Below, one piece after another: positions 8,065-17,826 of a stretch of DNA of 43,464 nucleotides; positions within the stretch are counted from its first letter, which is position 1, and each line of letters opens with the position of its first letter. A program made the translations under genes and the position numbers. Origin of the DNA: a bacterium (lineage in GTDB: Bacteria > Deinococcota > Deinococci > Deinococcales > Deinococcaceae); NCBI GenBank assembly GCA_021810505.1, contig JAJZIR010000003.1:1-43464 (forward strand). Direction: 5' to 3'. The notes beneath the pieces were generated by a model. That model was given only the letters and a program-made list of their open reading frames with translations. It was not told the origin of the DNA and did not search any database.

Positions 8065-9704
8065 CAGCGCACCGCCTGCCCAGCGGCCAAGCGGCGCAGC
8101 CGCTTCATCACCGGGTTGCCACCCCGCCCGAAGTAGTCGTGCAGGGTGAGGTACTCCCGGTACAGCTGGTCGTAAACCGAGCGGTGGGCGGGGACCGGCT
8201 GGTAGACCCCCCGCTCGACTTTGCCCATGCGGCGGGCCGCCGCTCGGATGTCCGGGTAGGCTCCGGCCGCCACCGCCGCGTGCATGGCGCTGCCCAGAGC
8301 CGGCCCCTGCTCGCTGGTGTTGACGCTGAGCGGCATCCCCAAGACGTCGGCGTAGATCTGCATCAGCAGCTGGTTGCGCTTGAGGCCGCCGGCCACCACG
8401 TACTCCTCTACTGGGACGCCGCCCCGGCGGAAAGCCTCCACGATCACCCGGGTCCCGTAGGCGGTGGCCTCGATCAGGGCTCGGTAGATATCCGGGGCCC
8501 TGCTGGCCAAGGTCAGGCCCAGGATCACGCCGCTGAGCTCGGCGTCGACCAGGACGCTGCGGTTGCCGTTGATCCAGTCCAGGGCCAGCAGGCCGTGCTC
8601 GCCGGGGCGCTGGGCCGCCGCCTCCCGCTCCAGGGCGGCGTGGGCCGCCTCCATCCCGGCGGCGGTGAACTCGGCCGGCGCCGCGTTCCTCACCGCCCAG
8701 GCGAAGATATCCCCTACCCCGCTCTGGCCCGCCTCGTAGCCGTAGAGGCCGGGGATGATCCCGCCGTCCACCACGCCGCACATCCCAGGGATCTCGGCCA
8801 ACCGCTCGCTGAGGACCATGTGGCAAGTGCTGGTGCCCATGATCGCCACCATCCGCCCCGGCTCCACCACCCCGGCGGCTGGGACGGTGGCGTGGGCGTC
8901 CACATTGGCCACCGCGACCGGGGTACCGGGCGGCAAGGTGGTCCAGGCAGCTGCCTCGGCGCTGAGGCCCCCAGCCCGGCTGCCCAGAGGGGCTGGATCG
9001 GCCTGGAGCTTGGCGGGGAGGCCGGCGAAGTCGGGGTGGAGGCTGCCCAGGAACTCGGCCGAGGGGTAGCGCCCCCCCTGATAGGCCGCCTTGTAGCCGG
9101 CTGGGCAGGCGCTGCGCAGCTCCCGGCCGCAGAGCTGCCAGACCACCCAATCGCCGGCCTCCAGGATGCGCTCGGCGGCCCGGTAGACCTCCGGGGCCTC
9201 CTCGAGGACCTGCAAGCTCTTGGCCAGCAGCCACTCCGAGGAGAGTTTGCCGCCGTAGCGCCCCAGCCAGGCTTCGGCCCGCTCGGCGGCCAAGGCGTTC
9301 AGCCGGTCGGCCTGCGGCTGAGCGGCGTGGTGCTTCCACAGCTTCACCCAGGCGTGGGGGTTCCCCCGGAACTGCGGCAGGCGGCAGAGCGGCGTGCCGT
9401 CGGCCCGGGTGGGCAGGATGGTGCAGGAGGTGAAGTCGATGCCGATGCCGATCACCGAGGCCGGGTCGACCCCGCTGCGCCGCAGCGCTTCCGGAACGGC
9501 CCGGCGAAATACCTCCAGGTAGTCTTCCGGGTCCTGCAGCGCCCAGCCCTGAGGCAGCGGCTGCCCGGAGAGCTCCCGATCGATCACCCCGCTGCGGTAC
9601 TCGGTCACGGCGCTGCCCAGCTCTAAGCCGTCGGATACCCGCACCACCAGCGCTCGCCCCGACTCGGTACCGAAATCGACACCCACCGCGTAGGTCTCCT
9701 GCAT
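8064..9704 (-). CDS. araB: L-ribulokinase (FGGY carbohydrate kinase)
   Basis: A 546-residue kinase that phosphorylates L-ribulose at C5 using ATP. It opens with the sugar-kinase phosphate-1 motif GVDFGTESGR and contains DFTSCTILPTRADGTPL, the GNPHAWVKLWKHH segment, MGTSTCHMVLSE and the C-terminal AGGLKRNQLLMQIYADVLG ATP-binding region, all typical of AraB. ATG 9704 is chosen because GGGAGGCGG lies just upstream and the family motif starts eight residues in; the open frame runs on to 9848 without conserved sequence. It lies 32 nt after the permease gene and overlaps araD by one base. Confidence 0.95.
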   Translation of the reverse strand: MQETYAVGVDFGTESGRALVVRVSDGLELGSAVTEYRSGVIDRELSGQPLPQGWALQDPEDYLEVFRRAVPEALRRSGVDPASVIGIGIDFTSCTILPTRADGTPLCRLPQFRGNPHAWVKLWKHHAAQPQADRLNALAAERAEAWLGRYGGKLSSEWLLAKSLQVLEEAPEVYRAAERILEAGDWVVWQLCGRELRSACPAGYKAAYQGGRYPSAEFLGSLHPDFAGLPAKLQADPAPLGSRAGGLSAEAAAWTTLPPGTPVAVANVDAHATVPAAGVVEPGRMVAIMGTSTCHMVLSERLAEIPGMCGVVDGGIIPGLYGYEAGQSGVGDIFAWAVRNAAPAEFTAAGMEAAHAALEREAAAQRPGEHGLLALDWINGNRSVLVDAELSGVILGLTLASRAPDIYRALIEATAYGTRVIVEAFRRGGVPVEEYVVAGGLKRNQLLMQIYADVLGMPLSVNTSEQGPALGSAMHAAVAAGAYPDIRAAARRMGKVERGVYQPVPAHRSVYDQLYREYLTLHDYFGRGGNPVMKRLRRLAAGQAVR

Positions 9705-9736
9705 CTCCGCCTCCCGTGGGCGGCCGCCGCCGGAGC

Positions 9737-10579
9737 TCACTTGACCGCTCCCAGCGAGAGGCCGCTGGCCAGCCGGCGCTGCGCCATCAGGAAGACGATC
9801 AGGATCGGCAAAGACCCCACCGCCGCCAGGGCCATCAGGCCGGGCCAACTCACGTTATAAGCCCCGATCTCTTGGCTGAGCACGGCGCTGACCGGATAGT
9901 CACCGGGGTTGCTGAGCAGGCTGATGGCGTAGAGGAACTCCCCCCAGGCGATGATGAAGACCAGAGCGGCCTCGGTCACGATCCCGTTGAGCGCCAGCGG
10001 AGTCACCACGCTCAGGAAGGTGCGCAGCCGCGAGGCGCCGTCGATGGCGGCGGCCTCCTCGATCTCGATGGGGATATTGCGGAAGAAGGGTCTCAGGATC
10101 AGGATCGCGAAGGGCAGCAGCAGCGCGCTGTCCGCCAAGACCACGCTGAGGCGGGTGTTGACCAGGCCGGTCACCGCGAAGATGTGGTAGAGGGGGATGA
10201 TCTCGGCGGTCTGAGGGACCATCTGGAGCAGGATCAGGAAGCCCAGAATCCACCAGATCAGCTGGCTGCGGTAGCGGGCCAGGCCGTAAGCGGTCAGCAC
10301 CCCCAAGAAGGTGGTGAGCAGGGTGGTCCCCCCGGCGATGATCAGGGAGTTGACCATGGCCGTGCCCAAGCTGCCGGAAGCCGCGATCTGCTGGTAGGCG
10401 TGCAGGGTGGGCTTGAAGATCACGCTGGCCTGGTTGGCGAAGATCTCCACGTTGGACTTAAGGGAGGTGATCAGGATCCACAGCAGCGGCACCCCGTAGA
10501 GCAGCAGCATCAGGAGCAGGGCGAGTCGGACCCAGGGACCCCGGCGCCTCCTGGTCGGAGCGTTGGCCGGGCGCCGCAT
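9737..10579 (-). CDS. ABC sugar transporter permease (CUT1, MalG type)
   Basis: A 280-residue inner-membrane permease with about six hydrophobic segments. The EAA loop (EEAAAIDGASRLRTFLSVVTP) that docks the ATPase is present, and the C-terminus is LSLGAVK. Its ATG at 10579 overlaps the stop of the first permease (TGATG), so the two subunits are made together. With the binding protein at 11568-12803 it should import arabinose or arabino-oligosaccharides. No ATPase gene lies in the cluster; CUT1 systems often borrow a common MsiK/UgpC-like ATPase. Substrate is inferred from the araBAD and GH127 neighbours. Confidence 0.9.
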   Translation of the reverse strand: MRRPANAPTRRRRGPWVRLALLLMLLLYGVPLLWILITSLKSNVEIFANQASVIFKPTLHAYQQIAASGSLGTAMVNSLIIAGGTTLLTTFLGVLTAYGLARYRSQLIWWILGFLILLQMVPQTAEIIPLYHIFAVTGLVNTRLSVVLADSALLLPFAILILRPFFRNIPIEIEEAAAIDGASRLRTFLSVVTPLALNGIVTEAALVFIIAWGEFLYAISLLSNPGDYPVSAVLSQEIGAYNVSWPGLMALAAVGSLPILIVFLMAQRRLASGLSLGAVK

Positions 10580-11508
10580 CAGCCCCCCTCCGCGCCCCGG
10601 GTGGCCCGGACATACACCACGCTCAGCACCGCGACCACCAAGACGGTCAGGACAGCGACCGCGGCGCCCAAGCCGAAGCGGAACTGCGCGAAGGATTCGA
10701 GGTAGCTGTAGAAAGGCACCGTCGAGGTGGAGACCCCCGGCCCCCCGTAGGTCATCACGTAGATGAAGTCGAAGGAGCGGAAGGCGTAGACCAAGGTCAG
10801 CACCGCCAGGATCAGGGTCACCGGCCGGAGGATGGGGAATTTGATCCGCAGGAACTGCTGCCAGGGCGAGGCGCCGTCGATGGCGGCGGCTTCCAAGATC
10901 TCCTTGGGGACGTCCATCAGGGCCGCTCGGTAGACCAGCGTCCCGAAGGGGATGATCGCCCAGCCGTTCACCACCGCCACGCTGAGCAGCGCGAAGGGGC
11001 GCCACACCAGCCAGAGGATCGGGTCGGAAGCGTGGTTTACACCGAACCAGCCGGCTACCGCATTGGCCAAGCCCTGCGGCAACAGGATGAACTTCCAGAT
11101 CCCGCCCAACACCACCGGCGGCATGGCCCAGATGAACACCATCAGGCCGAGCACCACCTGGGACAGCCAACCCGGGGACTCCAGGGCCACCGCCCCGGCC
11201 AAGCCGCCGGCCATCCCCAGAACGAAGACGATGGCGACGAAGATCAGGGTATTGGGCACGGTGGCGGCGAAGCTGGGGCTCGCGAGCACCCTGGAGAAAT
11301 TGTGCAGGCCCACCAGCGACCAGGCTGAGCTGGCGATGTTCCTGGCGGTCACGTCGCTCAGGCTCATCTGGACCAAGTTGACCAGCGGGTAGAGCCCCAG
11401 CAGCAGCAGGTAGAGCAGCCCAGGCAGCACGAAGGCGAGGACGGTGTGCCGGCCGCGCCAGCGCCGCCGGCCGGCCGGCAGGGCCGCCGTCACCGTCCTA
11501 CCGTCCAA
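10579..11508 (-). CDS. ABC sugar transporter permease (CUT1, MalF type)
   Basis: A 309-residue membrane protein with six predicted transmembrane segments and an EAA loop (LEAAAIDGASPWQQFLRIKFP). It pairs with the next permease. I use TTG 11508 because AGGTGG lies about 5 nt upstream; a GTG five codons in (11493) has a weaker ribosome site. It follows the binding-protein gene after a 59-nt gap that holds a stem-loop. Confidence 0.87.
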   Translation of the reverse strand: MDGRTVTAALPAGRRRWRGRHTVLAFVLPGLLYLLLLGLYPLVNLVQMSLSDVTARNIASSAWSLVGLHNFSRVLASPSFAATVPNTLIFVAIVFVLGMAGGLAGAVALESPGWLSQVVLGLMVFIWAMPPVVLGGIWKFILLPQGLANAVAGWFGVNHASDPILWLVWRPFALLSVAVVNGWAIIPFGTLVYRAALMDVPKEILEAAAIDGASPWQQFLRIKFPILRPVTLILAVLTLVYAFRSFDFIYVMTYGGPGVSTSTVPFYSYLESFAQFRFGLGAAVAVLTVLVVAVLSVVYVRATRGAEGG

Positions 11509-11524
11509 AATCCACCTGAGCCCG

Positions 11525-11549
11525 GGTAGGCCGCGCCGCCGGCGCTACC
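11525..11549 (-). other. Stem-loop between binding-protein and permease genes
   Basis: GCGCC-GCC-GGCGC core with outer GGTA/TACC pairing and a 4-nt bulge. Intercistronic hairpins at this place often protect the binding-protein mRNA or reduce downstream transcription, giving more binding protein than permease. No T-tract follows. Confidence 0.4.
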
Positions 11550-11567
11550 ATCCCAGCCCGACACCGC

Positions 11568-12803
11568 TCAGTGCCCACCCAGGATGGAGCGCACCTTGGA
11601 GACGGCGGCCTTGCAGGCGCTGGCCGGGGTCGACAGCCCGGCGATCACCGCGCTCCACTGCTGCCCCATCGCCAGCTGGGCCCGCTCGACCGCGTTGGAG
11701 CTGAAACCGGGGATCTCCGGCGGGTAGAGCTGGCCGGAGGTCTGCACTTCCCGGGCGAAGGGGGCGATCAGCGGGGTGGACAAGACGCTCTTGTTCCTGG
11801 AGGCGTCGGCTCTGGAGGGAATGCTCCCGACCACCTTCAGGGCCACCAGCTCGCCGGCCTTGGAAAACAGCGTGGTCTTGAGGAAGTCCCAGGCCAGGTG
11901 GGGGTGCTTGGCGAAGGCGCCCACCGATTCCACCTCGCCGCCCAGGTACAGCTTGGCCGGGTGAGGCCCGCGCGGCATCGGCACCACCCCGTAGCGGAAT
12001 TGGGCGGACTTCTGGGCCGGGCCGATCTGCCAGTTGCCGTTCTCGGCGAAGAGCACCTTACCGCCCAGGAAGGTCTGGAAAGGGGCAGTCTGCCCCCAGG
12101 TGGACGCCTCGGCGGTGAGATAGCGGTGGTTCACCCAGGAGCGCACCAGCGCGTAGGCGTCCTGGCAGCTGGCCACCGTCGGCTTGGCGTAGGACCAGCC
12201 GTAAGCGCTGAGCCAGGGGTAGGCCTGCCACTCACCCTGGTCGTTGGACTTGCCGGACAGGGTGATCCCCTGGTAGCCGGCCGCCACCGCCTTGGCCATG
12301 TCGGCGTTCAGCTGGGCGATGTCGGTGGGGGGGGCGGAGATCCCCAGCTTGGACAGGATGGTCTTGTTGTACCAGAGGCCCAGCAGGTTCACGTAGCCCT
12401 GCACGCCGTAGATCTTGCCGCCGACCCGGTGCACCACGTACTTGGGGAATTGGTTTCTGGCGGAGAACGCGGCCCAATCCGAGCTGAGGTTGGCCAGGGC
12501 CCCGGCGCCGACCAAGCTGCCGATGGTGGGTCCGTTGTAGAGCACCACGTCGGGGCCGGTCTTGATGCTGGCCGCCGCCACCACCTTGTTGGTCATCTGG
12601 GTGTAGGGGATGTAGACGAAGTTGACCCCCACGTCGGGGTATTTCTTGTGGAAGATCTGGGCGAGCTGCTTGAGCTCCTGGGGGCCCTGGCCGGTGAAAT
12701 ACTCCCAGACCGTCAGGGTTTTGGCCGAAGCGGCCGAAGTGGCGCCGAGCAGCAGCGCGGCGGGCAGTGCCGAGCAGAGAGCTCGCAGTGAGGGTGTACG
12801 CAT
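11568..12803 (-). CDS. ABC transporter sugar-binding protein (family 1)
   Basis: A 411-residue extracytoplasmic solute-binding protein. It starts with a Sec signal peptide (MRTPSLRALCSALPAALLLG, likely cut after SAASA); there is no lipobox. The mature part begins KTLTVWEYFTGQGPQELKQL and has GPDVVLYNGPTIGSL and GLWYNKTIL, typical of CUT1 sugar-binding proteins. ATG 12803 follows GAGGAGGAAGGCG. It is the first structural gene of the arabinose operon, downstream of a clear promoter and LacI-type operator. The ligand (L-arabinose or arabino-oligosaccharide) is inferred from the downstream enzymes. Confidence 0.92.
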   Translation of the reverse strand: MRTPSLRALCSALPAALLLGATSAASAKTLTVWEYFTGQGPQELKQLAQIFHKKYPDVGVNFVYIPYTQMTNKVVAAASIKTGPDVVLYNGPTIGSLVGAGALANLSSDWAAFSARNQFPKYVVHRVGGKIYGVQGYVNLLGLWYNKTILSKLGISAPPTDIAQLNADMAKAVAAGYQGITLSGKSNDQGEWQAYPWLSAYGWSYAKPTVASCQDAYALVRSWVNHRYLTAEASTWGQTAPFQTFLGGKVLFAENGNWQIGPAQKSAQFRYGVVPMPRGPHPAKLYLGGEVESVGAFAKHPHLAWDFLKTTLFSKAGELVALKVVGSIPSRADASRNKSVLSTPLIAPFAREVQTSGQLYPPEIPGFSSNAVERAQLAMGQQWSAVIAGLSTPASACKAAVSKVRSILGGH

Positions 12804-12888
12804 CGCCTTCCTCCTCTAGCCCGTCCGGGCTCGTGCGGGACCGCCGTATCGGCAGTAGGACCAGTCAAAAATCACCATCAGGACAAAA

Positions 12889-12902
12889 TGTGAACGCTCA
12901 CG
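12889..12902. promoter_or_regulatory. LacI-type operator O1 of the arabinose operon
   Basis: TGTGAACGCTCACG, 12 of 14 positions equal to the symmetric lac operator TGTGAGCGCTCACA. It lies just downstream of the expected transcription start of the operon promoter, where a bound repressor would block transcription. The likely ligand is the LacI-family protein encoded at 12984-14039. Confidence 0.75.
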
Positions 12903-12912
12903 TAACGGCATC

Positions 12913-12941
12913 ACCTTAGCGCACCGGCCCGCGGCTGTCAA
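12913..12941 (-). promoter_or_regulatory. Promoter of the arabinose operon
   Basis: TTGACA at 12941-12936, a 17-nt spacer, and TAAGGT at 12918-12913 on the minus strand. The start would be near 12906, leaving a leader of about 100 nt that contains operator O1. Confidence 0.75.
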
Positions 12942-12983
12942 GCCTCCGAGAGCGGGGATCCCGGCCGAAGCCGCCCCCTCAGC

Positions 12984-14039
12984 CTAGCTGATCCGCCCGG
13001 ATTGGCTGTGAACGCTCTTCGGCGCTGCGCAGGGGGCCGCGCTCTGGCGCAGGACCAAGCTGGGCTGAATGGTCTCCGCCACCGGCGGAAGCTCCGAGCG
13101 GCCGATCTCCTCCACCAGGAGCTCGACGCAGCGCACCCCGAGCAGGGAGAAATCCTGGCGCACCGTGGTCAGCGGGGGCTGGAGGTAGGCCGCTTCCGGG
13201 ATGTCGTCGAACCCGACCACCGAGACGTCCTCAGGGACGCGGATTCCAGCCTGATCCAGGGCCAGCAGGGCGCCGATGGCCATCTGATCGTTGCCGACCT
13301 GCAGGGCGCTGAACTCGGCGCCCGACTGGATCAGCGCCCTAGCCGCCTCGTAGCCCCCGGCCGCACTCCAATCGCCGGGCAGGCTGGGACCGACCTCTAG
13401 GCCGTGGTCCAGCAGCGTCTGGGCCCAGGCCTGGTAGCGGAGGTAGGCGTCGTTCCAAGACAGGGGGCCGGAGATGTTGGCGACGCGGGTATGGCCCAGC
13501 GAGATCAGGTGGGTGGTGGCCAGCGCCGCCCCGGCGGCTTGGTCGATGGTCACCGAGGACAGCTCGCCCGGCGAAGCGGCGTCCACCACCAGCAGGGGGG
13601 TGTTGCCGGCCAGCTCGGCAGCCCGCTCGACCACGGCGCCCCGGGTGGGGGCGATCAGCAGCATGGCGTCCACCCGGTAGCGCTTCAGCTGGCGCAGCGC
13701 GGCGCGGATCTCCTCGGCCTGCAGCGAGGCGATGCTCACCGGCATCACGGCGTATCCGCGCTCCTTGGCCGCCGCTTCGATGTGCAGGAGCATCTGGGAA
13801 GGGCCGTAGAACCTGGTCCCGAAGCTGACGACCCCTAGGGTGGTCGAGCGGCTGGTCGCCAGGCCCCGCGCCATCGGGTTGGGGTGGTACTGCAAGGCCT
13901 CGATGGCAGCCACGACGCTCTTCCTGGTGGACTCGGCGACGCTGGGATGGCCGTTGATCACCCGGGAGACGGTTTGGTAGGAGACGCCGGCCAAGCGGGC
14001 CACGTCGTGGAGCGTGCTGGGCCGGTCGGTCCGGGCCAT
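12984..14039 (-). CDS. LacI-family transcriptional regulator of arabinose use
   Basis: A 351-residue regulator. Residues 9-28 are the LacI helix-turn-helix (TLHDVARLAGVSYQTVSRVI), followed by the hinge (PNPMARGLATSRS) and a periplasmic-binding-protein-like sensor domain (residues 65-330, ending VRCVELLVEEI). It would sense a sugar and release the operator. I start at ATG 14039, where family similarity begins; the frame continues to 14114 with no conserved sequence, and no good ribosome site is visible for either start. It is upstream of the operon it probably controls. Two LacI-type operators flank it, suggesting autoregulation too. AraR or AraC more often controls this pathway. Confidence 0.9.
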   Translation of the reverse strand: MARTDRPSTLHDVARLAGVSYQTVSRVINGHPSVAESTRKSVVAAIEALQYHPNPMARGLATSRSTTLGVVSFGTRFYGPSQMLLHIEAAAKERGYAVMPVSIASLQAEEIRAALRQLKRYRVDAMLLIAPTRGAVVERAAELAGNTPLLVVDAASPGELSSVTIDQAAGAALATTHLISLGHTRVANISGPLSWNDAYLRYQAWAQTLLDHGLEVGPSLPGDWSAAGGYEAARALIQSGAEFSALQVGNDQMAIGALLALDQAGIRVPEDVSVVGFDDIPEAAYLQPPLTTVRQDFSLLGVRCVELLVEEIGRSELPPVAETIQPSLVLRQSAAPCAAPKSVHSQSGRIS

Positions 14040-14150
14040 CAGCCGGGCAAACCGGCAGCCCGAGCTCCGCCGGCCCAGCTTGCTAGGGGATCCGACACAC
14101 CCGCAGCTTAACACCCGACCAGCCCCGGCACCCGGGCTCCGACAAGCGGT

Positions 14151-14164
14151 TGTGAAAGCTCACA
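14151..14164. promoter_or_regulatory. LacI-type operator O2 upstream of the regulator gene
   Basis: TGTGAAAGCTCACA: TGTGA and TCACA arms around four bases, the same layout as O1. It lies 112 bp before the regulator start codon, next to the histidine-kinase stop, and would allow autorepression. I could not resolve a promoter beside it. Confidence 0.65.
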
Positions 14165-14167
14165 GAA

Positions 14168-15451
14168 TCAGTCGGGCGCCGGCTCGCCCTCCTCCTCCTC
14201 GCTCTGCGGCTTGGGCAGGAACAGGCAGAACTCCGCCCCGCCGACAGGCAGGTTGCGCGCCTCGATCCGCCCGCCGTGCAGGGCGATCAGCTGCCGGGCC
14301 ACCGCCAGGCCCAGACCGGCGCTGGCCGACCTGGAGACGAAGGGCGCGAAGAGCTGCTCGGCGTCTTCCGGGAGGCCGGGGCCGTCGTCGGTGATCCGGA
14401 AGACCAGCTCGGCCTCCCGGCTCTCCAAGCAGGCCCTGACCTGGCCCTCCGGCCCGGCAGCCCGCCGGGCGTTGGCGAGGACGTTGCGCAGCGCCTGCAC
14501 CAACCGGTCGGGGTCGCAGAGCACCGGCTGCTTCCAGTCCCCTGCGAACTGCACCCCCTCCACCAGGCGGCCCAAGCGCTCGCGGATCTGCTCGGCGCTG
14601 AGGTAGTGCCAGATCAGGTTGGGCTCGGTCGCGCCGCGGCCAACCTGCAGCAGGTCCTGGGCGGCGAACTGCAGCTCGCTGGCCAGCTTGGTGGCCATCA
14701 GCAGGTCTCTGGAAGACCCCCCTCGGGCCGCCCGTTCCAAGTAACCCTGCAGCGCGGTCAAGGGGGCCCCCAGCTCATGGGCGACCTGGGCTAGGAAGCG
14801 CTTCTCGAAGGCCTGCTCGGCCTTCAGGCCCTGGATCAGCCGGTTGATCGCCGAGACCAGGCGGTGCACCTCGTCTCTGTACCTGGGCAGCGGTAGGGGG
14901 CCGGCCTGCTCGGCGCCCAAGCGATCGGCCGCCTCGGCGGCGTCACCGAGACCGCGCAGCAAGCTGCGGCCGGCCCACCAGCCAGCCAGGCCGGTCAGAA
15001 CCGCCGCGATCAGGGCCCCCAGAACCAGGACCTGCCAGGAGAGCAGGATGGCGCTGTCCAAGCTGGACCGGGGCAGGGCCACCCAGATCTGGCCCAGCTG
15101 GGCCCCACCCACCACCCAGCGCCGGGTGGTGGCCCAGAGCGCTGCGCCGTCGACGGTGACCGGTCCGCTGCGCAGCGGACCGGTCACCCGCAGGCCCGGG
15201 GTGGCCACGATGGTCTTCCCGCTCAGGCTGACCACCGAGACCAGCGCCCCGCTGGGCAGGGCCCTGGCGCCCAGGGCGGCTTGGGGGTGGTTGAAACCGG
15301 CGGCGACGGCGTCGGCCTGATCGGAGAGGCGGTGCAGGAACTGGCGTTTGAGCGCACCGATCAGCAGGGTGGTGGAGAGGGCGCCGACCGCCAAGACCGC
15401 CAGCAAGGCCAGCAGAGAGTACAGCAGGGACAGCCGGAGCCGCAGGCTCAT
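14168..15451 (-). CDS. Sensor histidine kinase
   Basis: A 427-residue inner-membrane kinase. Two transmembrane segments (about 8-33 and 138-163) enclose an extracytoplasmic sensor of about 100 residues. A HAMP-like linker and an H-box follow (FLAQVAHELGAPLTALQGYL, His225), where ELGAP replaces the usual ELRTP. ATPase motifs are an N-box (NVLANARRA, Asn327), DDGPGL at 355-360 and GLGLAVA at 379-385. The start ATG overlaps the response-regulator stop (ATGA), so the two are co-translated partners. The signal is unknown. It is the last gene of a six-gene run and ends just before the arabinose regulator. Confidence 0.92.
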   Translation of the reverse strand: MSLRLRLSLLYSLLALLAVLAVGALSTTLLIGALKRQFLHRLSDQADAVAAGFNHPQAALGARALPSGALVSVVSLSGKTIVATPGLRVTGPLRSGPVTVDGAALWATTRRWVVGGAQLGQIWVALPRSSLDSAILLSWQVLVLGALIAAVLTGLAGWWAGRSLLRGLGDAAEAADRLGAEQAGPLPLPRYRDEVHRLVSAINRLIQGLKAEQAFEKRFLAQVAHELGAPLTALQGYLERAARGGSSRDLLMATKLASELQFAAQDLLQVGRGATEPNLIWHYLSAEQIRERLGRLVEGVQFAGDWKQPVLCDPDRLVQALRNVLANARRAAGPEGQVRACLESREAELVFRITDDGPGLPEDAEQLFAPFVSRSASAGLGLAVARQLIALHGGRIEARNLPVGGAEFCLFLPKPQSEEEEGEPAPD

Positions 15452-16119
15452 TCGCTGGACAGGGCGTAGCCGATACCCCGGATATTGCGGATCCGCAACC
15501 GGCTGGAGCAGGCCTGCAGCTTCTTGCGCAGCTGCGAGACCCGCACCTCGATGCTGTTGGAGGTGGGAACCTCCCAGCCGTAGAGGTGGGACTCCAGGTC
15601 GCCGCGGCTGAAGACCCGGCCGGGCGTGCGCATCATCAGCCCCAGCAGCCTGGCCTCGTGCTCGGTGAGCGGGATCTCCTGCTCGCCCTGGCGCAGGGTC
15701 AGGTTGGACAGGTTGAGCTCGGTCTCCCCCAGCGCGATCAAGGAGCTCTCGCCCACCGCCGACCTGCGCAGCAAGGCCTTGACCCGGGCGTCCAGTTCCT
15801 CTAGGGAGAAGGGCTTGGTGAGGTAGTCGTCCGCCCCCGAGTTGAGGCCGCGGACCCGGTCCTGCACCGACCCCCGGGCGGTGATCATCAGCGCCGGGGT
15901 GTTGGAGAAGCGCCGCAGCTCCTCCATGAACACCAGGCCGTCCCCGTCCGGGAGGTTGAGGTCGAGCAGGATCAGCTGCGGCGGGCGCTGTTGGATCCGG
16001 GTTCTGGCCTCGGCGACGCTGCGGGCACCCAGGACCTCGTAGCGCTCGCCCAAGTGGGTCTGGAGCAGGGCGTTGAGCTGCGGATCGTCCTCGACGATCA
16101 GCACGTTCAGGTGGACCAC
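15448..16119 (-). CDS. OmpR/PhoB-family response regulator
   Basis: A DNA-binding response regulator of 223 residues. The receiver domain has the acidic pocket (Glu10, Asp11, Asp12), phosphoacceptor Asp53 (LILLDLNLPDGDG), Thr80 and Lys102 (TKPF). The C-terminal winged helix runs from about 128 to 222 (LTEHEARLLGLMM, SNSIEVRVSQLRKKL, IRNIRGIGY). The start is uncertain: GTG 16119 sits directly on the GGAGG, while GTG 16104 lies just after the upstream stop. A 13-bp palindrome (16109-16121) covers this ribosome site. It overlaps the preceding small gene and the kinase, so it is translationally coupled to both. Confidence 0.92.
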   Translation of the reverse strand: MVHLNVLIVEDDPQLNALLQTHLGERYEVLGARSVAEARTRIQQRPPQLILLDLNLPDGDGLVFMEELRRFSNTPALMITARGSVQDRVRGLNSGADDYLTKPFSLEELDARVKALLRRSAVGESSLIALGETELNLSNLTLRQGEQEIPLTEHEARLLGLMMRTPGRVFSRGDLESHLYGWEVPTSNSIEVRVSQLRKKLQACSSRLRIRNIRGIGYALSSE

Positions 16120-16478
16120 CTCCGGGGGGAGAAGCCCGGCGGAGCCCGGGAGCTCAGCTTGCCCCGCACCAGCTCGATCTTCAGCCGCAGGCCGAAGCCG
16201 CGCAGGAAGGCGGCCAGCGACTGGTGCAGCCGGCCACCCAGGCGCAGGACGCCGTGGTCCAGGCTGCCGGGTACGCTGCGGATGTCCTGACCGCCCCGCA
16301 GCACCAGCACCTGGACCGGGCCGCTGTAGCTGGCCAGCAGGCGCAGCACCAGGTGGTGCTTGACCGAGCTGCCCTGCCCCACCACCCGCTGCAGGCTGGG
16401 GTCGAAGACGATCACCTCCAGGGCTTTGGCCTGGGCCAGCGGCAGGAGCAGCAGCAACCAGAGCAGCCAGCGCAGCAT
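16107..16478 (-). CDS. Small exported protein of unknown function
   Basis: A 123-residue protein with a clear Sec signal peptide (MLRWLLWLLLLLPLAQAKA, likely cut after AQA). The mature part (LEVIVFDPSLQRVVGQGS ... LVLRGGQDIRSVPGSLDHG ... FGLRLKIELVRGKL) does not match a family I can name. ATG 16478 lies one base after the rimO stop. The gene runs 13 nt into the response-regulator frame, so it sits inside the operon just before the two-component pair. A role linked to the kinase's extracytoplasmic sensor is possible but only inferred from position. Confidence 0.65.
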   Translation of the reverse strand: MLRWLLWLLLLLPLAQAKALEVIVFDPSLQRVVGQGSSVKHHLVLRLLASYSGPVQVLVLRGGQDIRSVPGSLDHGVLRLGGRLHQSLAAFLRGFGLRLKIELVRGKLSSRAPPGFSPRRWST

Positions 16479-16479
16479 C

Positions 16480-17826
<1,347 letters not shown>

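Noticed and set aside
8052-9626. Long plus-strand open frame opposite araB
   Set aside because: Antisense shadow created by GC-rich codon usage; araB is certain by motif and the antisense translation is low-complexity Gly/Ala/Pro/His.
9705-9848. N-terminal extension of araB
   Set aside because: Gly/Pro-rich, overlaps the permease end, and the kinase motif with a good ribosome site begins at 9704.
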